Shown here: piece by piece, positions 54,687 through 62,940 of the stretch
Position numbering within the stretch: position 1 is the first letter of the stretch
Layout of the letters: each line of letters opens with the position of its first letter
NCBI RefSeq assembly: GCF_000317695.1
Contig: NC_019771.1
Span: 1-64,000 of the forward strand
Source: Anabaena cylindrica PCC 7122
Lineage (GTDB): Bacteria; Cyanobacteriota; Cyanobacteriia; Cyanobacteriales; Nostocaceae
Reading direction: 5' to 3'
DNA length: 64,000 nucleotides
Position numbers and translations under genes: made by a program
Notes under the pieces: model-generated
What the model was told of the DNA's origin: nothing
Database searches by the model: none
The model's input: the letters and a program-made list of their open reading frames with translations, nothing else

Positions 54687-56132
54687 GTGGAATTTTTATC
54701 CGATTCCGTCTTATTATCACGGTTGCAATTTGCACTCACAGCAATATTTCATATGCTTTGGCCTGTGCTAACGACAGGAATGGGCATTTACTTAGTCATA
54801 ATTGAAGGAGTATGGTTAAAAACCCGTAATCCAGATTACTACCTCCATGCCCGTTTTTGGTCTAAATTCTACGTTCTCAACTTCGGTATTGGTGTGGCTA
54901 CTGGTATCCCCATGGAGTTTCAATTTGGGACGAATTGGGCCCCATTCTCAGAAGCAGTGGGTAACTTTTTTGGCAGCGTGATTGGTTTTGAAGCGTCTTG
55001 GGCATTTATGCTCGAAGCTGCTTTTTTAGGGATTATGCTATTTGGTTGGGAGCGTGTCAACCCTACCATTCACTATCTTTCTACCATTTTGGTAGCGGTG
55101 GGTGCTAACCTTTCCACTTTGTGGATTTTAACAGCTAATTCTTGGATGCAAACTCCCGCAGGTGGGGAATTAGTCGATGGTAAATTTATTGTCCATGATT
55201 ACTTTCAGGCTATTTTAAATCCCTTCATGGTTAACAGTGTGCTGCATATGTTTTTTGCCACATTGGAGACATCACTATTTGTGATTGGGGGAATTAGTGC
55301 TTGGTATATTCTCAGACAAAGCCATCCAGCTTTCTTTTCCCGTTCCTTGAAAATAGCTTTAGCAGCTGCGATCGCAGTCGCTCCCCTTCAAATATACATC
55401 GGACACCTCAGCGGTGAACAAGTTTATCACTATCAACCAACCAAATTAGCAGCAATGGAAGCCCAGTGGGAATCATCCCCAGCGGGAAAACCTGCTGACT
55501 GGAGTATACTTGCTATACCCAACGAAAAAGCCCAAAAAAACGACTGGGAAATTACCATTCCCAACGCTTTAGGATACATTCTCGAATTTAAACAAAATCT
55601 TTCAGAACCACTACGGGGTTTAAAAGAGTGGAAACCAGAAGACCGTCCCCACATGATAGGTTTAATATATTATGCCTTCCGCATCATGATTGGCATTGGC
55701 TTCTTCTTCGCTGGACTGATGTTATTAAGTACCTTGCAATGGTTACGAGGTAAACTTTCAGCCGAGAATATTAGTAAACAACGTTGGTTAATGGTGGGTT
55801 GGGTATTAGCAGCCCCTCTAGGATACATCGCTGTGGAATCAGGTTGGATAGTTCGTTGTGTGGGAAGACAACCTTGGATACTTTATGGACAAATCCGCAC
55901 AGTAGACGCAGCCTCTCATTTACCTGCTAGTAATGTCTTAGTTTCCCTAACCAGCTTTGCCACAGTTTACAGCATTTTATTTATAGCCGCTTTGTATTTT
56001 GGTAGTCGCATTATTCGTAACGGCCCCAATCTTGATTTACCAATTCCCGGTGTAGAAATTACCAAACCCGCAGTTGATACCACACCAGGAGAATTTTTAC
56101 CAGATGAACGTCCTGTAGAAGCACAACAATAA
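54687..56132 (+). CDS. cydA: Cytochrome bd-type quinol oxidase subunit I
   Basis: 481 residues starting at GTG 54687 after GGAG. CydA holds haems b558, b595 and d and the quinol site. LSRLQFALTAIFHMLWPVLTTGMGIYLVI contains the first haem His. FGIGVATGIPMEFQFGTNWAPFSEAVGNFFGSVIGFEASWAFMLEAAFLG and NSVLHMFFATLETSLF are also conserved. The Q-loop region (GEQVYHYQPTKLAAMEAQWES) is of the short, cyanide-insensitive-oxidase type. About nine membrane helices. It forms an operon-like pair with cydB 275 bases downstream. Confidence 0.96.
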   Translation: MEFLSDSVLLSRLQFALTAIFHMLWPVLTTGMGIYLVIIEGVWLKTRNPDYYLHARFWSKFYVLNFGIGVATGIPMEFQFGTNWAPFSEAVGNFFGSVIGFEASWAFMLEAAFLGIMLFGWERVNPTIHYLSTILVAVGANLSTLWILTANSWMQTPAGGELVDGKFIVHDYFQAILNPFMVNSVLHMFFATLETSLFVIGGISAWYILRQSHPAFFSRSLKIALAAAIAVAPLQIYIGHLSGEQVYHYQPTKLAAMEAQWESSPAGKPADWSILAIPNEKAQKNDWEITIPNALGYILEFKQNLSEPLRGLKEWKPEDRPHMIGLIYYAFRIMIGIGFFFAGLMLLSTLQWLRGKLSAENISKQRWLMVGWVLAAPLGYIAVESGWIVRCVGRQPWILYGQIRTVDAASHLPASNVLVSLTSFATVYSILFIAALYFGSRIIRNGPNLDLPIPGVEITKPAVDTTPGEFLPDERPVEAQQ

Positions 56133-56406
56133 CATTAGGAGATTTTTAAATATTTTCATCGTAGAGATATTTCATGAAATGTCTCTACAGAATTTACAAC
56201 ATCCGTAGGGTGGGTTAGCCATAGCGTAACCATAAGAATTCAGGAGTCAGGAGTCAGGAGTCAGGAGGAAGAAGGAAGAAGAAGAAAGGAGTAAGAAAGG
56301 AGGAAGAAAGGAGGAAGAAGAAGAATATTTTTCTGTTCCCTGCTATATCAAACATTCTGTATCCTGAATCCTTACGTCAATTTACATATTCAAATTACAT
56401 CAACTT
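56133..56406 (+). repeat. cydA-cydB spacer with heptamers and purine tract
   Basis: AGGAGTC units (56240-56262) run into about 60 bases of almost pure purine on the plus strand (GAAGAAGGAAGAAGAAGAAAGG, repeated with variations, to about 56325). Such a polypurine stretch in the middle of an oxidase operon is unusual and could form a triplex or slow transcription. Confidence 0.8.
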
Positions 56407-57420
56407 ATGGAAACACTACAATATTTTCTTCCCCAAGTTTGGTTTGTAATCTTAGGTTTATTTCTCTTTCTTTACGTCATGTTAGATGGATTTGATTTAG
56501 GAGTGGGCATATTATCTCTCACATCTTCTGATGAAGAACGTCGGGGGCTGTTAATGACCAGTCTAAGTAATATTTGGGATGCTAATGAAACTTGGCTAGT
56601 CCTCATGGCTGGAGGTTTGTTTGGTGCATTCCCTCTTGCTTACGGCACAATATTAAATGCCTTATATATCCCCATTTTGGTGATGATATTTGGCTTTATC
56701 TTTCGGGGTGTAGCCTTTGAGTTTCGGGAATTATCTCGACGTAAATTATTTTGGAATTTAGCTTTTGGTGCAGGTAGCTTCGGTGCTGCACTTGGACAAG
56801 GTTTTGCGTTAGGTGCGGTCTTGCAAGGTATTAATGTCGATCAAAAAGGGCATTTTATTGGTAGTACCTGGGACTGGTTAAGTCTACCATCTGTATTGGT
56901 AGCGTTAACCTTAATTCAAGGCTATGTTTTGATTGGTTCAACATATCTTGTCTGGAAAACCACCGGAGAATTGCAAGAGACTCACTATAAAACTGCAAAA
57001 CTAGCTGCTTGGACAACTTTAATCGGTGCAGTTTTGATTACAATCACCACACCTTTAATTTATGAAGGTGCGAGAATGCGGTTATTTCAACAACCGTTAG
57101 TTTATATTTTTGCAGTTATTCCCATTTTAGGAATCTGGTTAATTTGGCAGCTTTTGCAAAGTTTAAATCGCCAGGAAGAACGCGCACCTTTTGTTTGGAC
57201 AATTTTGTTATTTGTTTTGACATTTTTGGGTTTGGGTTTGATTGTTTTTCCTTACATTATCCCCAGACAGATTACAATCTATGAAGCTGCTGCTGATCCC
57301 AGTTCGCTGGTAATCATGATTATTTTTATCGGTTTCCTGATTCCGGTAATGTTGTTTTACAATCTGTATCAGTACATTGTCTTCCGGGGTAAGGTGACTG
57401 GTGGAGAGTATGGAGAATAG
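56407..57420 (+). CDS. cydB: Cytochrome bd-type quinol oxidase subunit II
   Basis: 337 residues with about nine hydrophobic helices. FLPQVWFVILGLFLFLYVMLDGFDLGVGILSL and NIWDANETWLVLMAGGLFGAFPLAYGTILNALYIP are the conserved CydB signatures (DGFDLG, ANETW). It partners CydA to form the oxidase in the cytoplasmic or thylakoid membrane. The stop lies 244 bases from the first CRISPR repeat. Confidence 0.96.
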   Translation: METLQYFLPQVWFVILGLFLFLYVMLDGFDLGVGILSLTSSDEERRGLLMTSLSNIWDANETWLVLMAGGLFGAFPLAYGTILNALYIPILVMIFGFIFRGVAFEFRELSRRKLFWNLAFGAGSFGAALGQGFALGAVLQGINVDQKGHFIGSTWDWLSLPSVLVALTLIQGYVLIGSTYLVWKTTGELQETHYKTAKLAAWTTLIGAVLITITTPLIYEGARMRLFQQPLVYIFAVIPILGIWLIWQLLQSLNRQEERAPFVWTILLFVLTFLGLGLIVFPYIIPRQITIYEAAADPSSLVIMIIFIGFLIPVMLFYNLYQYIVFRGKVTGGEYGE

Positions 57421-57664
57421 TTGACAACCAGCCTTTTAGCGCGGCTGGGTAGGTGTAAAAAATCAAGAAACTGAAAAAATGTCTGTATCTCTTGATAGGC
57501 TTGGTTTTGCGGCTGTTCATGTTAGTCACCCATCCGCGCACCTTACCCAGACCGGGTTTCAGCGATTTTCATTCTTGACACAATTTCTGAAATGGACTAT
57601 GATAAGAGCGATCGCGCAACCGTACCTTGAAAACCAAATACAGACAGGCTTCCAGGATGCCGCT
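57421..57664 (+). promoter_or_regulatory. CRISPR leader with near-consensus promoter
   Basis: TTGACA (57575-57580) is followed after exactly 17 bases by TATGAT (57598-57603), a near-perfect sigma-70-type promoter about 60 bases before the first repeat. Upstream, GCGCGGCTGGGTAGGTG (57438-57454) is matched in inverted form by CACCCATCCGCGC (about 57528-57540) and CACCTTACCCAG (about 57539-57550), enclosing about 75 bases that could form a large hairpin. No gene; two short frames here are not supported. Confidence 0.75.
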
Positions 57665-59539
57665 ATTGCAATTTTCATTAATCCCTATTAGGGATTGAAA
57701 CATCAAGAAATTCGTCTGTAGCTTCTGCTGCCACATTTTATTGCAATTTTCATTAATCCCTATTAGGGATTGAAACGAGAGAGTTGCACTTTTAAAAGGT
57801 CTTTTAGATATTGCAATTTTCATTAATCCCTATTAGGGATTGAAACAGTGTCCAATGCTTTGTTTACCTTGTGGATTAATAGCGATCGCCAATTGCAATT
57901 TTCATTAATCCCTATTAGGGATTGAAACCATTTATTAACCATTGATGAATTATTTCAGCGTCATCAATTGCAATTTTCATTAATCCCTATTAGGGATTGA
58001 AACCATTTGATAACTGTGTAGGTGTGGTGAATTGCACATTGCAATTTTCATTAATCCCTATTAGGGATTGAAACCTCAATAGCTTGCACATTGATACCTA
58101 GCCGTCTTATTGCAATTTTCATTAATCCCTATTAGGGATTGAAACGTTTTTGGGCATCTGGCAATGGTAGGGGTTCATCTGATTGCAATTTTCATTAATC
58201 CCTATTAGGGATTGAAACATCAAGGTAAAGTACGATTGTTATCTTATCCATATTGCAATTTTCATTAATCCCTATTAGGGATTGAAACGGTACATCGGAA
58301 GAAACAACCGATACCAACCGCACACATTGCAATTTTCATTAATCCCTATTAGGGATTGAAACAAATCGATAGCTGCAATCCAACCTAACGAGTTGGTAAT
58401 TGCAATTTTCATTAATCCCTATTAGGGATTGAAACCAGGTACGGTAACTTTCCGTCATGCACATCTCATTGCAATTTTCATTAATCCCTATTAGGGATTG
58501 AAACACTTAGTTTTTCTTGCTCTGACATTTTAGCCCCTAATTGCAATTTTCATTAATCCCTATTAGGGATTGAAACGTCCATCAGCCCAAACCTCCAAAT
58601 TCACGGTAGAGTCCTTAGATTGCAATTTTCATTAATCCCTATTAGGGATTGAAACCCCTCTGTGTACCGCCCCAAAGCTTCACGCCAACCATTGCAATTT
58701 TCATTAATCCCTATTAGGGATTGAAACAAGCGTTCCTGGCGGACATCCTTCGATGCACTCCAATTGCAATTTTCATTAATCCCTATTAGGGATTGAAACT
58801 TCGCCCAAGCGAGTCCAGAAGATTTTGTAATCCGTACATTGCAATTTTCATTAATCCCTATTAGGGATTGAAACATTCATGTTTCAATCAGTTTTATAAA
58901 CTCCTCATAATTGCAATTTTCATTAATCCCTAATAGGGATTGAAACCGGGCATCAAACCCAACTGATCCGATACAGCAAGCAGCAAGATTGCAATTTTCA
59001 TTAATCCCTATTAGGGATTGAAACAAATAGCTCATTCCATAAAAGCTGGGATACTGTTAAAAAAAATTGCAATTTTCATTAATCCCTATTAGGGATTGAA
59101 ACTTGAGATTTTAACTGTAGTTTCTGCCAATGCTGGGGAATTGCAATTTTCATTAATCCCTATTAGGGATTGAAACATACGGGTGTAGCTTTCAACAACA
59201 TAGAAACGCTAATTGCAATTTTCATTAATCCCTATTAGGGATTGAAACGGGTAGGATTCGCCTGTTTCGGGGACAAAGAACGAATTTATTGCAATTTTCA
59301 TTAATCCCTATTAGGGATTGAAACACGAAAGAGGTGAAAAAAACCACCGATAAAGTAATTGCAATTTTCATTAATCCCTATTAGGGATTGAAACGAAGAG
59401 AGCCGCCAAAATCCTGTGAAGAAGCAAAAATTGCAATTTTCATTAATCCCTATTAGGGATTGAAACATAACTGAATCAACGAAATATTCAACGATTTTTA
59501 CTATTGCAATTTTCATTAATCCCTATTAGGGATTGAAAA
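57665..59539 (+). CRISPR. CRISPR array, 26 repeats and 25 spacers
   Basis: Repeats are 37 bases, starting ATTGCAATTTTCATTAATCC and ending TATTAGGGATTGAAAC, with an internal AATCCCTA/TAGGGATT palindrome. The 3' end ATTGAAAC is the usual 8-base crRNA handle, so transcription is on the plus strand. I counted 26 repeats; spacers range from 32 to 45 bases. Repeat 18 (58910-58946) has CCCTAATAGGG in place of CCCTATTAGGG. The last repeat (59503-59539) ends in A instead of C and marks the distal end. The repeat resembles those of cyanobacterial type I-D or III systems, but the type cannot be fixed without cas genes, and none lies in this window. Frames reading repeats (FQSLIGINENCN) are not genes. 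Confidence 0.98.
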
Positions 59540-59836
59540 TCACACATTTACTAATGATTTAGAAAATAAAATGATTCTGATCCCAAATTGATATGAAGTC
59601 GCATGGAATAAAATATCAAGAATAATTGAACGCAGATAAAGACGGATAATTCAATTGATATCATCATTCTGTGCAACCTTACATATACTGCAAAAGGGTA
59701 AAACCTGAACTTATGTCATACTGATAAGATTTTTTTATCTTTCTATCCTACTTAAAAAATTGTGAAAATCGGTTTACAAGTGTAGACATTAAAAGATAAT
59801 AGAATTGACAGTAATTAGAGGAGGCTAATTTCACCC
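59540..59836. other. Region after CRISPR array with dispersed repeat copy 2
   Basis: 59611-59675 is the second copy of the 65-bp dispersed repeat (first at 1547-1611). AGGAGG at about 59819-59824 may serve as ribosome-binding site for the next gene, though its spacing of 12 bases to the ATG is long. Confidence 0.65.
59611..59675 (+). repeat. 65-bp dispersed repeat, copy 2
   Basis: Same length and orientation as 1547-1611; begins AAATATCAAGAATAATTG and ends TCTGTGCA. Differences are single-base substitutions only. Confidence 0.7.
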
Positions 59837-60301
59837 ATGAATAAATTATTAGATGAATCACTATCTCTGCAAGTTGCTGAAAGCATCAAAAGTAAAGCTA
59901 AAAAACCTTTTGAGAATGCTTATAAAGCTGCTTTAGCAACTGAAGGATCAAGATATGTTCAAGGTTTTTTAGTGTTTACTGGTCAGCCATATAAACCTGT
60001 TGAACATGGTTGGATTGAATTAGATGAAGTGATTATCGATCCCACTCTTCCTTATTTACAAAAAAACCATAAAAACCTTTGGTATTTTCCTGCACAAAGT
60101 CTAACTCTCAAAAAGCTAAAAGCCATAATTGACGAATCAAAAGAAGATTATCCAGAGGATGATCCTCTGCCAGTTTATGGTCAATCACCTTATGAATATT
60201 ATGGTGATTTAATGTTAGGTGATCAAGAATATTTGACGGCTTATCAAGCGGCTGAAGTCAAATGTAGAGAAATTAATGGTTTAAATGCTGAGGGCAATTA
60301 A
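59837..60301 (+). CDS. Hypothetical protein
   Basis: 154 residues, soluble, rich in Tyr, Lys and acidic residues. I do not recognise a family. SRYVQGFLVFTGQPYKPVEHGWIELDEVIIDPTLP is a strand-rich core ('V.G......... HGW.E.d..viDPT') of the kind seen in small cyanobacterial proteins of unknown function, and YFPAQSLTLKKLKAIIDESKE leads into a helix. No membrane segment or signal. AGGAGG lies upstream. It lies next to the CRISPR array but resembles no Cas protein. Confidence 0.72.
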   Translation: MNKLLDESLSLQVAESIKSKAKKPFENAYKAALATEGSRYVQGFLVFTGQPYKPVEHGWIELDEVIIDPTLPYLQKNHKNLWYFPAQSLTLKKLKAIIDESKEDYPEDDPLPVYGQSPYEYYGDLMLGDQEYLTAYQAAEVKCREINGLNAEGN

Positions 60302-60429
60302 TTTTAAACAAATTACTCTAAATATAGAATTTATCATATTTTTACCTAGCATCTAAACCCTCTTCATTATTTTGTGGAGGGGAAAAAGATATTTTCAAAA
60401 TAGCTATAAATTTAATTGTGTATTAAAGG

Positions 60430-60828
60430 CTAATAGGATTTTCCATCACTGCCAAAGTATTCTCTATAACCACAAATTTTATTCTCTCTGACATCAAAGG
60501 CAACTGCAACGCGATTTTTATAAGGTTCTCCTAACAATTTGCCTTCATCTCTAAATTCAAAAATAACAGTTTTTTCGTTGCTAGTAATGTTATCTAAAGA
60601 TTTAAGCTTTAATCCAGGTTTAAAAGCTTCGGAAACATAATCAAAAAACTCTTTTGCTCGTTCTTTACCTACATTTAATCCGTGAAATTTCCCCATTGGA
60701 AACCAAAAACTAAAATCGTCGGTGAGTATATCTAGAAATGCTTGCCAATTACCTGTTTCTAGCCCATTTGTAAAATGCTCAAATGCTTGTTGTGCTACTT
60801 TTAAAGTGTTTTCTGATGTAGTGGTCAT
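60430..60828 (-). CDS. SnoaL-like / NTF2 family protein
   Basis: 132 residues. The NTF2-like fold is suggested by AQQAFEHFTNGLETGNWQAFLDILTDDFSFWFPMGKFHGLNVGKERAKEFF (helices then 'l.dd..f..P.g...G...i..f') and the strands KTVIFEFRDEGKLLGEPYKNRVAVAFDVRENKICGYREYFG. Members act as small enzymes or ligand-binding proteins; none can be specified. A single gene; IS copy 2 lies 62 bases upstream of its start and may have displaced its promoter. Confidence 0.83.
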   Translation of the reverse strand: MTTTSENTLKVAQQAFEHFTNGLETGNWQAFLDILTDDFSFWFPMGKFHGLNVGKERAKEFFDYVSEAFKPGLKLKSLDNITSNEKTVIFEFRDEGKLLGEPYKNRVAVAFDVRENKICGYREYFGSDGKSY

Positions 60829-60890
60829 CTATTAATTATCCCTTTTAATGTCAAATTGAAATTTTGCTACTATTTAGATTTACAATATCC

Positions 60891-62303
60891 GGCTCTTGCG
60901 TCTCTTTTATGGAGAAAACTAAAAGTATTAAAATTTAATGCCGATAAATTTAAATTATTAAAGTTGAAAACTCTATCCCTGTAAAGGTTTGCAAACTTTT
61001 TGATATATGGGAATAAGCATAGGATTACAATCATAATTATCAAATACAAAAGTTTTAGGGATAGTTATGAAATTTAGCGTAGATCAAATCCTCAATCTCC
61101 CAGAGATGAAAGTGTTAGATTTTCAAGAACTTGTTGGGGCAGGAATAATTATAACAATAGAGAAAGCTGTCAACTATTCTACTTGTCCAGACTGTGAAAA
61201 AACCACCTATAGTATACATCAAAATCATTGGCGGCTAATTCACGATTTATCTTGGAGTGAAAAACCAGTATTGTTAAGAATAAATCGCCGTCAATTCAAA
61301 TGTAACAAGTGCAAAAAGGTCTTCAGTGAAAAGCTAAATTTTGTAGATAAAAGTAAAGGATATACTAAAAGACTAGCCATAGATATAGTTGCACAAGTAT
61401 TAGACAGTAATATTCATAGTGTTGCCGAAAGAAATGACTTAAGCGATGAAGAAGTTGAATCAATGTTAAAGGCACAAGTATCACAAATATTAAACATTAA
61501 TTTAAATCAGGTGAAAAGGTTAGGCATAGATGAGATTGCTTTGGTGAAAGGTCAAGGAAGTTATTTAGCAGTATTAGTAGATTTAGATACTCGTAAACCT
61601 ATTGAGTTGGTGAAGTCAAGAAGAATAGAAGAAATACGTGAAGTTATTGTCAAATGGGGATCTCAGGTACTTGAACAAATAGTTGAAGTGAGTATGGATC
61701 TTTGGTCTCCTTATAAAAGTTTAGTAGAAGAATTAATGCCAAATGCGAATATAACTGCTGATAGATTTCATGTAATGAAACAAGTAAATGATGAATTAGA
61801 TGCTATGCGTAAATCTGAAAAGAGAGCCGCCATGTCTTTAGATAATAAATCAGAGCGAGACCGAATATTAGCAGGATTAAATAAAAGCAAATATAGCTTA
61901 ATAAAAAATGAAGATTCTTTAAATGAACAACAAAAAGAAAGATTAAATAATGTTCAAAAAGTTTCCCCTATTCTGGCAAAAATGCACGCCCTAAAAGAAG
62001 AATTTCGAGACATATTTGAATCCACTAAGTCTTGGGGCGAAAGCATAATGAATTTATTAGATTGGATGCACGATGGACTTTCTTATTTTCCCAAAAGTAT
62101 AGGAACAATGATTAGGTGGTTTGGTGAAGTTGTAGGTTATTTTGACGGCAGAACTACTAGTGGTACTGTAGAAGGAATTAATAATAAACTCAAATTAATC
62201 AAAAGACTTGGATATGGATTTCGTAACTTTAGCAATTTCAGATTACGTAGTTTATTAAACTGGCACTTTAGTATTAATTCTCCATAAAAGAGACGCAAGA
62301 GCC
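60891..62303 (+). mobile_element. ISL3-family insertion sequence, copy 2 (1413 bp)
   Basis: Ends are a perfect 24-bp inverted repeat (GGCTCTTGCGTCTCTTTTAT on the left). Flanked by exact 8-bp duplications CAATATCC at 60883-60890 and 62304-62311. Same length and orientation as copy 1. The two target sites share the core AATATC, suggesting a target preference. Confidence 0.96.
61067..62287 (+). CDS. ISL3 family transposase (copy 2)
   Basis: 406 residues, identical in protein sequence to the copy at 53028-54248: the same two zinc-binding CxxC pairs, DDE residues and C-terminus. Full length and uninterrupted. One silent base change (61600, T against C) was noticed. The identity implies very recent transposition. 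Confidence 0.96.
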   Translation: MKFSVDQILNLPEMKVLDFQELVGAGIIITIEKAVNYSTCPDCEKTTYSIHQNHWRLIHDLSWSEKPVLLRINRRQFKCNKCKKVFSEKLNFVDKSKGYTKRLAIDIVAQVLDSNIHSVAERNDLSDEEVESMLKAQVSQILNINLNQVKRLGIDEIALVKGQGSYLAVLVDLDTRKPIELVKSRRIEEIREVIVKWGSQVLEQIVEVSMDLWSPYKSLVEELMPNANITADRFHVMKQVNDELDAMRKSEKRAAMSLDNKSERDRILAGLNKSKYSLIKNEDSLNEQQKERLNNVQKVSPILAKMHALKEEFRDIFESTKSWGESIMNLLDWMHDGLSYFPKSIGTMIRWFGEVVGYFDGRTTSGTVEGINNKLKLIKRLGYGFRNFSNFRLRSLLNWHFSINSP

Positions 62304-62370
62304 CAATATCCTAGAGCAATTAAGGCACTAAAAAATAATTTAAGCCCTAAAATCCCCAGTCTAAAATTAT

Positions 62371-62940
62371 ATGACTTATATTGAAATTATTGCAGCTATC
62401 TTCGGTCTTGTCAGCGTTTGGTTGACTGTTAAAGAAAATATCTGGTGCTGGCCGACTGGGTTAGTGATGGTGTTTTTATATATCTTCGTTTTCTATGAAG
62501 CACGTCTTTATTCAGATGCTATTCTCCAAGTAATTTACATTTTTTTACAAATCTATGGTTGGTATGCTTGGTTACATGGAGGTAACGATGATTCTCCACT
62601 TGCGGTTACTCGCATTTCTAACCAAGGAAAATTGATTTGGTCTGGGGTTGCCGTTGTTGGGACTTTCGGTTTAGGTTATATTATGCACAATTACACTGAT
62701 GCAGCTTTACCTTACCCTGATGCAAGTATTACTATTTTAAGTTTAATTGCCCAATGGTTGATGGCTAAGAAAATATTAGAGTGTTGGATTATTTGGATAA
62801 TGGTTGATTTAATAGCAGTGGGAGTTTACGCTGTTAAACATCTTTACCCCACAACGGGACTCTATACGGTATTTTTGGTTTTAGCTGTATTGGGGTATAA
62901 AGAATGGAAAAGGGCTTACAAAAAACTACGACTGGGATGA
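62371..62940 (+). CDS. pnuC: Nicotinamide riboside/mononucleotide transporter PnuC
   Basis: 189 residues with about six to seven hydrophobic helices. IIAAIFGLVSVWLTVKENIWCWPTGLVMVFLYIFVFYEARLYSDAILQVIYIFLQIYGWYAWLHGG contains the family's 'KEN...W..G' and 'Y.DA.LQ..Y......GW..W' motifs. It facilitates uptake of nicotinamide riboside, which NadR traps by phosphorylation. It overlaps the NadR gene, and IS copy 2 ends only 67 bases upstream, so its native promoter may have been cut off. Confidence 0.93.
   Translation: MTYIEIIAAIFGLVSVWLTVKENIWCWPTGLVMVFLYIFVFYEARLYSDAILQVIYIFLQIYGWYAWLHGGNDDSPLAVTRISNQGKLIWSGVAVVGTFGLGYIMHNYTDAALPYPDASITILSLIAQWLMAKKILECWIIWIMVDLIAVGVYAVKHLYPTTGLYTVFLVLAVLGYKEWKRAYKKLRLG

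Noticed and set aside
57569..59516. Several minus-strand reading frames containing repeated FQSLIGINENCN
   Set aside because: They are translations of the CRISPR repeat in one frame, not genes.
54265..60890. Idea that cydAB plus CRISPR form a composite transposon carried by the two IS copies
   Set aside because: Each IS copy has its own different, perfect 8-bp target duplication, so they inserted independently; a composite would share one duplication at the outer ends.
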